The notes beneath the pieces are model-generated. The model worked only from the letters and a program-made list of their open reading frames with translations. It had not been told where the DNA came from and ran no database searches. A DNA stretch of 64,000 nucleotides from Kingdonia uniflora (taxonomy: Eukaryota; Streptophyta; Magnoliopsida; Ranunculales; Circaeasteraceae). Shown here in pieces: positions 23,680-34,653 of the stretch; position 1 is the first letter of the stretch, and each line of letters begins with the position of its first letter. The stretch spans positions 2,852,001 to 2,916,000 of the forward strand of contig JACGCM010002890.1 in NCBI GenBank assembly GCA_014058105.1, given 5' to 3'. Made by a program: the position numbers and the translations under genes.

Positions 23680-24299
23680 TGTAATGACCCATATTTTTTT
23701 ATTTCTAATTATTACTCCTTATATTCCAAATCTGCATATTCCTATTCATTAACTTCCGCATATTCCTCTGCATCATACTTATGCATATTCTCCTATCCTT
23801 ATTGCAACTATAACTATTTTTAGTGCCAGGTTTGGTATGGATTCCTTCTTGGTAGAGTTTTGGTGGTTTGATGGTTTTGGTAGTTTGGCGTTTTAGCTTG
23901 ATTGTGTAGTCTGTGTTTGGAGGGCAGTTTTTGTATTCGTAAGGGGTTTTCCGCTTCTCTCCTTCGCGTAGGTTATAGTGTTTTTGATTCCGGACGTTTC
24001 TGACATTTTCGATTTTCGTTCTGGGGTGGATAAATAGGGATTATCTACCCCAGGTATCTCAACGCCTATCCGACCGTCGTCGGACTCTTTCCGTCCATTT
24101 CATTCCTTCAGGTTAAGTTTCTAGCAGTTAGATTCTTTTATTGGGTTTTAGGATTTCTTGTGGCCGTTCAGTGGTAGAAGTGGTGTTAGACCTTGGGAAC
24201 CCTTTGTGGTGGTTTCTCAAGTTGTTTCAGTCTTTTGAGGGTCTTGGAGTTGAGTGTGTGTGGTTCAGGAGGACCTCAGTGTAGACTTTCCCAGAATTG

Positions 24300-24499
24300 T
24301 CGTTCGAACGAGGTTCCTTGTCGTTCGAACGAATCTTTGTATTTACTGATCTTTTTCTATATCTTCTGGACGTTTTGGCCATTGGACAGCATTGTCGTTC
24401 GAACGAGATTTATTGTCGCTCGAACGAGTTGACTAACCTCCTGGAATTTGGCCCATTACCTCTTAGTCGTTCGAACGACTTTCGAACTTGTTCGAACGA
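24300..24499. repeat. Array of TCGTTCGAACGA palindromes
   Basis: The 12-bp perfect palindrome TCGTTCGAACGA lies at 24300, 24321, 24395 and 24467, with one-base variant TCGCTCGAACGA at 24416 and a variant TTGTTCGAACGA at 24488. The TTCGAA cores pair at exactly 21 bp: 24303/24324, 24398/24419, 24470/24491, with a bare TTCGAA at 24481 between the last two. This lies about 270 bases downstream of the presumed LTR TATA box. The array could also be read as repeated peptide units (CRSNE), but the frame is not kept across pairs. Confidence 0.85.
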
Positions 24500-25134
24500 C
24501 TTTTGCCTGTTTCGACTACTTAAGTCTTCCTTCCTCATTTCTTTTTGCTGGTACTCAGTAGGGCGCTGCTTGAGACAATTTTAAAGAGAGAGAGATAGAT
24601 TTCTAGAGAGAGGATTCTTCACCCCAATCATTCCCTCTCCTCCATTCATCACCTCCTTATCTTTCTCATCATCCTCTCATCTCCCTATCCTAATCCCCTG
24701 ACCTTAATACTCTTCACCCAATCCTTTCCCTCGCTCACGAATCCTTGTCGAGCTTCACCGCGATGATCTCTCCTATCCTCGGTAAGTGATTCTTGTTTCC
24801 CTTCCGTCAATTTTGCTTGATTTGGCGTAGGTTGATTTCTAGGGTTTTATTTTTAGGGTTTGGGTTTCATTATCGTTTCATTTAATTGATTGAGGGTTTG
24901 TTGTTCTCAGTAATTGTACGGGCTTTTCATGTGTTCCGCTTGTCATTCTGCGGACTTTAGTTGAGTTTTCGGGTTGATTTTCGCAAGGCTCGAGTTTTTT
25001 ATCAGGCGAGTTCATATCCAAACTTTACTAAATTTCTTTACTTGTTCTAGTATATTGTATTAGAGTGTAGTATTGAACTTAGAGACGTTTCGTGATTAAC
25101 TATAGTTTAACTTAGAGATTACTCTGTTAGAGCT

Positions 25135-25209
25135 GTTAACCTATGGTTGGGTTGTAGTTGTTAACCTGGGGTTGGGTTGTAGTTGTTAACCTGTGGTTGG
25201 GTTGTATAT
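25135..25209. repeat. Three 25-bp tandem repeats in the solo LTR
   Basis: GTTAACCTATGGTTGGGTTG and two variants follow each other at 25135, 25160 and 25185. A second pair, ATTCTGGARTTGGTTTTGG, follows at 25211 and 25275. Confidence 0.85.
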
Positions 25210-26543
25210 TGATTCTGGAATTGGTTTTGGTTTGTATGGAACCTGAGTTTAGTTAGTGGTGGTTGGATGGTAATGATTCTGGAGTTGGTTTTGGTTTGTA
25301 TGAGACCGGAGAGAAGTTGGCGGTGGTTGGGCTAGCGTTCCCGTGGGTTGCCCAGGAATGCCCCTTCCAGCCTTATGAGATTGTTAGTTTGGACCTAGGC
25401 GAGGGTTAGGTTGCTGTTTCGGCTATGCAGAGTCGGTGCAATAGAGTCCCTATCGATCCTGTTTGGGTTGCAGGTTAGCGGCAACTGTGTTGTGGTTGGG
25501 CACCGGTTACACATTATAACCTTCTGTATTTTCATACTTATTGAGATAGGATACACAAACACTCCGCTTCGGTTAACCTCCGACGGGATCCATGGAGTCC
25601 GCGAGATTTGGTTAAAATACACAGGTGAGATTGGGAATGGCACTATCATACCTAGCAAAACTACCGCGGAGTGTAGATTGGTATGAGGCAGAGTCATGGA
25701 GATCCCAACTTATTCCTCAGTGAGGTTGAAATTCCTTGAAATATGCAGGACTATTGTTCTGGGGTTTGATCCACCTTTCTACTTTGATCGAGTGCGACCA
25801 TCCTAGCTTGGTCGAGCTTAAACAAATCGTACCAGTGTATCCCCTTTACAAAATCACTTTAAGATAGTATTAGACGTTAGTATTATATCATATTACATTA
25901 GGGGATATTTATGGGAATATCTCCGCTCATTATATCATAACATTGCATCTAGGATAAGTATGGGATTATCCTAGTCATCACTTCACGGCATATCATTGCA
26001 TCATCATCATCATTCCCTCCTCTCATATTCTTAACTCTATTCCTTTCTAATCCACTCTATTCTCTCTCCACATTAACTCTATTCTCTATTCTCTTATCAA
26101 CTCAATCCTTCTTTCCTTATTGTTTCTTAGTTCATTAATGGTTACTAATTATATTGCTAGAACTGTTTAGTTACTTATTTTTTTATCGCACTCGTCTCTA
26201 CTCTATTTCCAGTACCTGTTATTAGTAAGTTATTTAGTTCTGTTGGATTAGTGAGCTCGTTGTTTGCTCACTCTCGCATTTAGGTATTCTCAGCATTAGG
26301 TAGCTGAGCTTGTATTCGAGATATTGTATTACGTTTTGACATAATATGTATACATATATGCCTTTTGCTTCCGCGTTATATTGTTACGTTGTTGTATCGC
26401 TATTTCTTTACTCTGATGATTATTGCTTTATGTGAATAGCCGAGCCAGAATTTGTGGGGTAGAATCTTTAGATTCCCCGACCTGCACTACTTAGAGTCTA
26501 GTAATTGGTCTAGCTACCGATTACTGGATTTTGGGTCGTGACA

Positions 26544-26800
26544 GTTTAATAGCTTTTTTGATTCGATGATTGGATGGTGTAACTAGGACGATGCCGATTC
26601 CTGATACTCATGGTCCAGCAAATCCATCTGTAAAGATTCTCCATCCTGTGATTCAAAACCATTTGTCTGGTTCAGCTATTGATTCGTCAGTCAATACTTC
26701 TTCGAGATCTTCCCAATCGGGGTCTTTGACTGGAAAATTTGCTAAAAATTTTGCTATTGCTTACCTTTTGATAGATATTTGAGGCTCAAAGAAGATGTCA
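26544..26800 (-). pseudogene. Archaeal-type RNase H of E1, N-terminal half
   Basis: Minus strand: FLANFPVKDPDWEDL, then GWRIFTDGFAGP (Asp kept) and IGIVLVTPSNHRIKKAIKL up to the solo LTR. It joins directly to KLKFYATNNE at 23679 when the LTR and one GTTTA copy are removed. Confidence 0.85.
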
Positions 26801-28212
26801 TATTCGCTGAGAAATACAGATCATTGTTGAACTCATCGAGATTTTTCTTTTTTAGATAGTACAAGTTTGAAAGGGAACTTGGTAATGATTTTGATGGGAT
26901 GAGCTAAGAAATAGGGTCAAAGTATATAAGAGCTGTATACCAGGGCGAGTAGCTATTTTCTAGTTGTTGTATATATTTCATCAGTGGGCATGAGAGTTTT
27001 GATAATAAAGTAGCTTGGTTTTTCCACACCACCGTCTTCTCGAATAAGTACAGAGCTAATGGAATCATCGATGGTGGAAAAGTACATTCTCAGCATTTTA
27101 ATATCAACAAGAGTACTCATTATAGGAGGACTCCCCAAGTATCTTTTAAGATCTTGGAACGCTAATTCACAGTCAGGGGTCCAAATGATTTCCTTGGGAA
27201 ATTTTTTGGATAGTGGAGTTAGATTTCTATGAATAAGGAGGCAAAAAAGTTTACATCGATCAGAGGACTTGGAGATGAACCTGTGAAGAGATGCAATCTT
27301 GCCAGCAAATTTATGTACATCATTTTTGGTTTGAGGAGATGGCATGGCAATGAGGAGATGTAATCTTACTAACTAGGTGTACCAAAAATTTACCCGATAT
27401 GACACCGAATTTACATTTTTCTGGGTTGAGTTTCATCTGGTAGGTACAAAGGATATCAAAGATGGTTTGGAGGTTGCTGCAATGATCTTTACGGCACAAG
27501 ATTTTGTAGATCATATCATCAATGTATACCTCCATGATTTTGCCCAAAAGATCTTTGAATATTTTAGTGACAAGCCGTTGGTAAGTGGTTCCTTTATTCT
27601 TTAATTTGAAAGGCATTGCTGTATAATAGTAGAGACCCTTTTCTGTGTAAAAAGTTGTTTTTAATTGATCTTATTCATCGAGAGAAAACTGATTGTAGCC
27701 GGAGGCTGCGTCCATCATTGAGAAAAGTTCGTGTTCTGCTACAGAGTCGAGAAGATGTGGGATCAACAGAATATGAAAGCTATCTTTCGGTGTGAATTTG
27801 TTGGATCTGTAAAGTTGATACAGACCCTAATTTTCCCATTCTTCTTTGGGACAGCTACTATGTTGGAAACCCATTTAGTATATTTTGCTTCTCGAATAAA
27901 TCCTACACGATGGAGTTTTTCAATTTCTTCATTAGCAGCTTCGCAAAAACAGGGGGCTAAATTACGACGCTTTCGTACAACTGCTTTGCTATCTGGAAGG
28001 AGGTTGAGCTTGTAACATGCGATCGAGGGATCGATGTTGGGCATTTCCTGAAAAGACCATGCAAAGATGTCGACGTTTTTCTTTAAAAGTTGGATCATGG
28101 CTTCCTTTTCGTCGGAAGGTAATTTTGAGCCAATAAAAGTGTTACGCCCGGGCCCATCGGGTTCAATGGAATCTACTACCTCAGTATTATAGTGTTTGAA
28201 TTTGGGTAGCAT
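26800..28212 (-). pseudogene. Reverse transcriptase and RNase H of E1
   Basis: Opens at 28212 with a 149-residue stretch containing KKNVDIFAWSFQEMPNIDPS and GFIREAKYTKWVSNIVAV. After a frameshift the catalytic part (27616-27320) carries MEVYIDDM with both Asp intact. From 27345 down: ISKSSDRC, IIWTPDCELAFQDLKRYLG and KPSYFIIKTLMP, the RNase H connection. Frame breaks at about 27760 and 27330 make it non-functional. Confidence 0.85.
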
Positions 28213-28379
28213 TTCCTACTGCAGTTGTTATGCCTTTAGAATTTTTGCCGTATGAGAGTTGGTTGCGGTATTCCCGGACATGCGTGCAACTACTTAATTT
28301 CTATTGATTTTATAGATTCCGTGATCTGTTAGAAACCTCAAGGCCATATAATATGTTAAAGGTACTGCTTTGATTGAAT

Positions 28380-28782
28380 ATAGCCAACTTCGACCTAAGA
28401 TTCCCAAATATTTTAATTCAACATCGATGATGATGAATTTGACGAAAGTGGTTTCTTATTCCGCTTGTACTGGCAAGGTGATTTCTCCTTTGGCCGACTC
28501 TTTGGAACCGTTGAAAGCTATGATGATAGTTTTTGAAGCTTTTACCAAATCTTTGAGACCTAGAATATCAATTTCTCTTTTGAATAGAACGTCTGCTGTG
28601 CTTCCTGTATTGATGAGAAGTGTGTGCAAGTATTCTTGCCCTACTTTGAGCATAATGACCAGAGGGTCATCAAGATGGTACTTGACATGGCTTATATTAT
28701 AGTCCTCAAATGAAATATGGTACAAATGTTTTGATTTGCTAGAGCTGGGGCGAAGTTTTGCTGACTTGTCTGAGGATGTCAT
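28380..28782 (-). pseudogene. Protease of E1
   Basis: A 108-residue open stretch with DPLVIMLKVGQEYLHTLL followed by NTGSTADVLF. The active-site motif DTGS has become NTGS, so the catalytic Asp is lost (GAT to AAT); B keeps DTGS. Confidence 0.85.
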
Positions 28783-28799
28783 TTTGCAACAAGATGTAA

Positions 28800-30350
28800 T
28801 TCTATTGTCTTGTTTTCTCTTTTTTCCTTTCTCAATCTCGATTATGTAAAGATGGCAAGCTTGTCCCTATCCTTGTCCTTGATTTTGTTTAACGTCTTTT
28901 CTTATAGATTTTTCTTTGATGAACTTCTAAACGTCGAGTACATAATTATAATACTAGTACAAGGGTTTATTGGGAATATCATGAATTACTTGTGCTTCTC
29001 GAAATAATTTGTCTCCCTCTATCACTAGTTAGATAGCAGAGAGTGTGGTTGTCATTAAAGGTAAAACTAAGACGGGTCTGTCTGGTTTTCCGTCTTTTGT
29101 TTTGGCCTTGTCAATATTTCTTCTGTATTGCTTGGTTGTACCGGTATTGGTTAATTTTTGAGGTGGCGATGAAATTGTTTTATTGGAATGGATAACTGAG
29201 GAGCATTTCATCTTGTCTTTCTTGGATCATTCTAATTCGATGTAGTTATTGACAACATCAATCAGTTTTGTCACCGTTCTGGGCTTGTATAGGGTAAGTT
29301 CTTCTCAAACTTTGGAATCGATATGTAGTGTTGTGGTGAATGCCAGAATGACAATCTTAGGGTCTAAATTTCTAATCTTCCGTATTTCCTGAAAGAAACG
29401 CTTGTAAAAACTCGCTAATGTTACTTTTACACCTTGCTCGAATAAGAATAATAAATTTACAGTTATTTCTCAATCCTTAGCATCTGCATAATTTGACTCG
29501 AAGAGGCGCTGCAGCTGGCAGAATGCATTGATAGAGCCTTTGGGATAGTATGGAACCACCTAAGGGCTCTTCCTTTAGGATCATGTTAAATAATCTGTAT
29601 AGCATGTGATCGAGTTTGGAGTACAATTCAACTGCAGCTCTAAAGTGTCGGACGTGGGTGAGAGGGTCAGTGAAGCCTGCACGCTGATTAAATTTTAGCA
29701 TGGGCAATTTTTTAGAATGGGCATGACTTCGAGATGAGAAGAGAAAGGATTTGTGTCAATTCTATCGAGAGTAGACCTTCGGCCGAGGATGTCATAATTT
29801 ATGGCTTGGATCTTATTATCAAGGTCATCCAAGGTAATAAATTGTGGTGGATGATTTAGTGCCACTACAACCAGTGGATCAAAGTCTCCCAGTGCTTCAG
29901 GTCCCAATCAGTCTCTTATAGGATGTCTCACCGGTGGTGGTGGAGTTTGATGATATGTACGTCGAATTCTGAGAGTTGTCGATACTGAGGATGCATGTCC
30001 AAAATATCATGAAACCTTGTCTGAATTCCTTATTCTTGATCGAGAAGTTTGTACTCGTTCTTCTCTTGGCTGGTTTTCTCTTTGGGTAATCCTAGAATGA
30101 TAATCACTTTGGGCCTGAGGAGGTGGCGTTTGATAGCCAGTGAGCTGATTTTGAGTTCTTCGTAGATGCTCCATTTCTTTCAAATATGTCTGGCTTTGTT
30201 GGTCCAAGGCCATTCTCCTTTCGTCTCTTTCAACTTGAAGGGCTTCGGCGTAGATTCGTTAATCTTCAAGCCTTTGTACCTGGTCAGACTCATATTAATT
30301 TATGAAGTTCAATCACGACACTATGTAGATCGACTGTTTTGGGTATCTAG
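28800..30350 (-). pseudogene. gag of E1
   Basis: Minus strand from about 30350: a Gln/Glu-rich N-terminal part (TYLKEMEHLRRTQNQLTGYQ), then at 29760-29477 the core LKFNQRAGFTDPLTHVRHF typical of Tat gag. A C-terminal stretch around 28990-28850 corresponds to the Cys/His knuckle zone. Frames shift at about 30000, 29700 and 29470. Confidence 0.7.
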
Positions 30351-30359
30351 TTGATCTGG

Positions 30360-30856
30360 TTTTCCCACAGACGGTGCCAATTGTAATGGTGTATTTTCCG
30401 GGAGAATAATCTTTGCCAATACTTATAGTAAGGATTATGCAAAAAAAAGTTTAAATAAGCAAGATTTTACGCTAAAACTATATAAAGGCTGAGAAAAACA
30501 ACAGCCTTGAAGTGGGTTTTGATAAAAAAATCTAATAAGTTATTGGTTATTACAATTTGTTGTTTCGTGAGATAGTAAGGAAGAATAAATAGTAAAGTTA
30601 CCGATAAGAATAACTTATTCTCTGCCTGTATTTATAGTAGATACTAACAGTTTACAAAAAGATAAATAGTTTCCTATTTCGAGGGTAGTGGGCGAACTTC
30701 GCGGATCTCCCAACGGCTCTATTTGACCAAGCAGAACGGCTAATTTTAGTAGATCAAGAACTTTGGTCGCAGACGTGACATCTTCTCGAATGATGGATGT
30801 CTTTGACTAAGGTCCGTTGGCTTCTCTTTGTCGAATCTAGGAAATACACTACTACA
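30360..30856 (-). repeat. E1 5' LTR with primer-binding site
   Basis: The LTR at 30382-30856 starts TGTAATGGTGTATTTTCC and ends ACTACTACA. Left of it the minus strand reads TTGGCACCGTCTGTGGGAA, the tRNA primer site of this group. Right of it comes the second TATTC duplication and the rest of GST exon 1. Confidence 0.9.
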
Positions 30857-30871
30857 TATTCCGATGAAAAG
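30857..30871 (+). pseudogene. Broken tau GST copy, piece 3: end of exon 1
   Basis: TATTC (right-hand E1 duplication) then CGATGAAAAG, which completes WAKYSDEK, exactly where exon 1 of the intact gene ends (WAKFADEK). A GT donor (GTAAAG) follows at 30872. Intron sequence continues 17 bases to 30888, where element C begins, and resumes at 59404. Confidence 0.9.
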
Positions 30872-30888
30872 GTAAAGAAACACCGTCT

Positions 30889-31091
30889 TGAATCATATTA
30901 GTATAAAATGCTTACGTAGAAGCCTAATAATCATGAAGAACACTAGTACATTCAATTAGGGGAAGAAATTAGGCCCTTGAGAAACCTTAATTTTACTTTA
31001 TTTGAACTTTTCTTAAAACAAATCTATCTACAGGTAAAACTAAAGAGAACCTCTATTTATAGAATATCCTATCTGGGGATGTGCTATATCA
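30889..31091 (-). repeat. Element C 3' LTR
   Basis: It begins TGAATCATATTAG, ends GCTATATCA and aligns with 59168-59403 (shorter by an internal deletion). AACTCTTCCCCTATAG directly right (31092-31107) is the complement of the polypurine tract GGGGAAGAGTT. Confidence 0.85.
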
Positions 31092-31229
31092 AACTCTTCC
31101 CCTATAGAATAATTCAACCACTAATTCAACCAATCAATGTACTCAGAAAATAGAGCCGGATCCCTTTGTTGAAAATATGCCTCCGATATCCATGAATTAT
31201 CTGAATCAAGCTTACACACTAGAAGTTCT
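31092..31229 (-). pseudogene. Chromodomain-like C-terminus of element C
   Basis: Minus strand: SDNSWISEAYFQQRDPALF and SEYIDWLN, the usual C-terminal motif of Reina integrase chromodomains (WISEEE..P.L..EY). It is severed from the rest of the integrase at 54602 by element D. Confidence 0.65.
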
Positions 31230-31807
31230 TACCCATCGACCTAACTCAAATTCGAGCTACCTTCATATCAGACTCACGCATTTCACACGTGACATAAGCA
31301 GTCAGCATTAACACCAAGACCATGTACTAGTAAAGAATGTGGATCGAGCAAAGCAGAAGTACATGAACAAGTCAAAGACACCTGACTCCCATGAACTAAA
31401 CAGTTACTCAGTCAACCACCACTTACCCCATTATTCGAAGAACGTGTTTCAGCACGATAACGAGCTACGGGTAAGGTTTATGAAAAACCAAATTTGCAAG
31501 CCTCTAACACAGGAATTTCTAGATTTTAAATACCACAAAACTTCTTACTTACAAGACCAAGTATTTCTTTTTTGAGAAATTACTTGTAATAAGATTTTAG
31601 CCTCAAGCAATAAAAAGTACTGTTAGTAAAACCCTCAACTCGAGGTCGTGGTTTCTTACCTATTTAAATATTTTCCGCGCTAAATCACCTGTGTCATTTC
31701 TTACTTTACATTAGTTTTTGTCGCAGGTACATTGGTGTAAGAGCTAATTCCGAGCCATTTTGAGCTACGGAATTAGGCTTTTACATTTGGCGCCGTATGT
31801 GGGAAAG
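31230..31807 (+). repeat. Element D 5' LTR and primer-binding site
   Basis: The LTR ends GGCTTTTACA at 31785. TTTGGCGCCGTATGTGGG at 31786-31803 is the primer-binding site. Alignable with 54016-54601 along most of its length. Confidence 0.85.
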
Positions 31808-31863
31808 AAAACATTTCCGTGAGATCCTAAGGCATACAATCATTCTATAATCAATCTCCAATC

Positions 31864-32970
31864 ATGGTCACTTCCAGACGACCAGCAACCAAAATCCAGC
31901 TCGATCTTTTAGTTAAGCCAGTATAGCAAAGAAGATCTTACCATGTTACTGGGTAGTCCGATTGCAAAAGAGTTATTCGTTATAGAAGTACCGAAAGGTT
32001 TCCATACTCTGAAAATATGTAAATACAAGGTCACTGATGCAAAGGAATACATTCAGCAATACCGTGAATCATTGGGATTGTACTTTAATCTCAACCACAT
32101 TCCCTGCCGCCTATTCGCAGCAAGTTTATATGGAGAACCACTCCGGCGTTTCCATTCCCTACCTGAATATTCCATTCTCACATTCAATCAACTACAGAAG
32201 CAATTCATCAAGACGTATGCTCACAACAAAGACAAGGAGGAAAATTTATATTCTCTTATTAATCTTAAACAATCACAAGGGGAGAAGCTCGAGACCTTTG
32301 CAAAGAAGTTTTTGGAGCTCACGCAAAATGTAGATAATCTCGATCAGAAAACAGCCATTACTGTTTTTACCAACGCGCTCTAGCTCAACTACAAGGCCAA
32401 AGAGTACCTCTTCTTAAACGAACCAGTGACCTTGGAGGATATGATAACCAAGGTCAATGGTTATGTCGACATGGAAAGGATGATATCTGAAAGGCATAAA
32501 TCTACTAAATCTGTCATAACCACTAATGGTCCACCTACAGAACGAAACAATGAACCAAAGGAAGATCAAGATGATCAAAAGCGTTTCAAGGCAAACACTG
32601 GTAAATCACAGAAGGGAAATTTATTGCCCAAGCCGGTCCTCCCCAAGATGAATGTCCGACTCTCCAAAAAAATTCAAATTCTATCGATGAACAAGTTCTA
32701 CCGTCTATCTCAACCGCTGGAACCGATTAAATGCCTCCAGTATTATATGCATCACAAGGTACATCATCATGATACTGACAACTGCTATGCTTTATAGAGG
32801 TTGCTGGAATATATTTTCAAAGATGGCAGAATGTTTGAATATATTATCGATCTGGAATCTTACAAGGATGGCAGCTACAAGAAACAGATTGACGTCATCC
32901 AGATCGAAGGTCAAGCTGAGAAAAAACATCTATATCATATGTACCACAACAACATGATTGAGATTCATTA
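31864..32970 (+). pseudogene. gag of element D
   Basis: ATG 31864 opens a short frame that stops near 31925; the main capsid stretch is 31943-32383 (146 residues) with VTDAKEYIQQYRESLGLYF, RLFAASLYGEPLRRFHSL and LINLKQSQGEKLETFAKK, the Pfam retrotransposon gag pattern. A second stretch, 32426-32797, ends in a Cys/His knuckle-like YYMHHKVHHHDTDNCYAL (first Cys as CLQYY). A single in-frame stop at 32381 separates the two. Confidence 0.8.
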
Positions 32971-32999
32971 GATTAATAACTATTGCAGATTCAGGCGTA

Positions 33000-33540
33000 G
33001 TAGATTATCAGAATGTTGCGTTCTCATACCTCAAGATAAAGAAGCCAACTTCTACCTGAGTCGAGCAATTGCCGGCTCAAGATTTCATTCGTTGATTACG
33101 ACATTAGTCACGTCAAATTTCCGCATCATGATGTATTAATCATAATGCTCAAGATGAAGAAGTTGGTCAGGCATACAATGATGATTGATAATGTTAGTAT
33201 TATTGAAATTCTCTTTTAGAGCATAATCGATTAAATGGGATTAACTGATCAAGTTATTCCTAGCAATACCGATATCGGTGGCCTTAATGGCTATAAAAAG
33301 GAATGAGTAGGCAAGATCATCTTACTTATCACCGCTGGACTGGCCAGAATTGACGTTGTGTTCTATATCATTAACGCCAAGTCTCGCTACCTCATGATAT
33401 CTGCACATCGATATTATGTCCACCCCAGCATTAATCTCCATTCTGTATGCACGATCAATACTGGGGGCGATGAAGGGGAGGATGACAATTGGCAAAAGCC
33501 CTTCAATACTGGGGGCGATGAAGGAACTTGTTGCTTCCAT
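33000..33540 (+). pseudogene. Protease remnant of element D
   Basis: Reads FVDYDISHVKFPHHDVLIIM, parallel to the protease zones of E1 and B, then IDNVSIIEILF where the active site should be, so the DTGS motif is gone. ITAGLARIDVVFYIINAKSR corresponds to the protease C-terminus. RT and RNase H that should follow are missing: the next recognisable sequence is integrase at 33570. Confidence 0.65.
33455..33524. repeat. 22-bp direct repeat near the pol deletion of D
   Basis: Identical copies at 33455-33476 and 33503-33524, both containing ACTGGGGGCGATGAAGG, 48 bp apart. The core GGGGGCGAT also occurs in the polypurine tract of D at 53998. Confidence 0.85.
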
Positions 33541-33569
33541 GCCACAGGTTAATCACTCGCTAATAGAGT

Positions 33570-34430
33570 AATTACATAAGGAGTATTCTGGCCATAAATA
33601 CGTAAGCAAGCAGAAGAATACTTACGCAAATACAACACATGTCATCGATATGGACACATGATCCACGCCCCTGCGCTCAAACTCCATGCAAGCATGGTTT
33701 TCTGGCCATTTAAGTGGTGGGTGCTCGTTATCGTCGGGGAATTTCCTAACACTCTAGGTAACCAATGATTCCTACTCGTAGCAAAAGATTATTTTACAAA
33801 ATGGGTAGAAGTAGTTCTACACTGTCGAGCTCGAGAAGAAGATGTCATTTTTTTATTTGGGAACAAATCATCATACGGTTTGGATGCCCTGACCTAATTT
33901 GGATCGATAACGGGCCAAGGTTTGTTGGTGAAATATTCGTAGACTTCCTCAACAAACACAACATCATCCACTCGCTATCCAATCCCTACTACCTTCAAGG
34001 AAATGGCCAAACTGAAATCACCAACAAAACTATAGTGGATGCACTCAAGAAAGAACTTCAATCACAAAAAAAAGAAGTAAATTGGACACAGGAACTTTCT
34101 TATGTCTTATGGGCGTACCGTATAACTCTACGCCAATCAACTGGCTATTCCCCCTTCCTCCTCGCCTTTGGCATAGAAGCCGTCATTCCAACAAAATACC
34201 ACCATCCCGTCAGAGATCACGAGATTACAGATGAAGAAAATTAGCTCGAATTGGCCTGCAATATGAATTGGATTGATAAAACTAGGGAATGCGCAATTGC
34301 CAGCCTAGGTTGATATCACCATATGTTGGCTAGCTCGTACAATAGAAGAGTACGAAGTAGTGAGTTCCAAACTGATGATCTCGTCCTTAGAGAGATCCTA
34401 CAACACAGTGTACATTCTTAGAGAGCAAGG
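33570..34430 (+). pseudogene. Integrase of element D
   Basis: The zinc-finger region (KYNTCHRYGHMIHAPA) starts near 33600. The first catalytic Asp is lost (WVLVIVGEFP where WGMDIVGPFP is expected). After a frameshift an open stretch, 33765-34244, carries IWIDNGPRFVG (second Asp) and LQGNGQTEITNK (Glu), then VLWAYRITLRQSTGYSPFL. C-terminal remnants (NWIDKTRECAIASLG) reach about 34420. Confidence 0.85.
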
Positions 34431-34653
34431 AGTTCGAATCCTAAATCCATGGAGCAGTAGGAGACTGAAATGGTACTATTTTTAAACCCCTGATTTCTCA
34501 ATTTTAATATTCTCGCTCTTTCCATTCCAAAAGTGAGATTTCAATCTCCAAAAAATTCACATTTTATTCTATTTAATGAAAACTTCCAAGTTTTTTCCCA
34601 TATTACTCTCTACTTTCTTAGTTTCTACTACATTACATAGATTAAAGCAAAAG

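Larger units (their letters stand above)
23680..26543 (+). mobile_element. 2.86-kb solo LTR inserted in E1
   Basis: It begins TGTAATGACCC, ends GGGTCGTGACA and is flanked by GTTTA on both sides (23675-23679 and 26544-26548). No second LTR copy, primer site or pol was found inside, so it is a solo LTR left by recombination. Size and termini suggest a chromovirus such as Tekay/Del, but lineage is an inference. GATAAATAGG at about 24028 may be its TATA box. Its right part is related to 1-1074. The short open frames inside are not convincing genes. Confidence 0.85.
15792..30856 (-). mobile_element. Element E1: Tat-lineage retrotransposon in GST exon 1
   Basis: A 15.1-kb minus-strand element with LTRs at 15792-16248 and 30382-30856, flanked by TATTC at 15787-15791 and again at 30857-30861. 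This is a perfect 5-bp duplication: removing the element rejoins WAKYSDEK and the splice donor of the GST copy. Minus-strand order is gag, protease, RT/RNase H, archaeal-type RNase H, integrase; the antisense block is at 16506-21503. A solo LTR (23680-26543) is nested in the second RNase H. It belongs to the same family as element B. Confidence 0.95.

Noticed and set aside
24300..24499. CRISPR-like array
   Set aside because: Repeats are 12 bp, spacers 9-63 bp, the organism is a plant and no cas genes exist.
24193..24584. Coding gene with CRSNE-like repeats
   Set aside because: Two overlapping frames are open only because the palindromes are 21 bp apart; they lie inside an LTR.
23680..26543. 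Complete small retrotransposon
   Set aside because: No second LTR, primer site or pol inside; solo LTR explains it.
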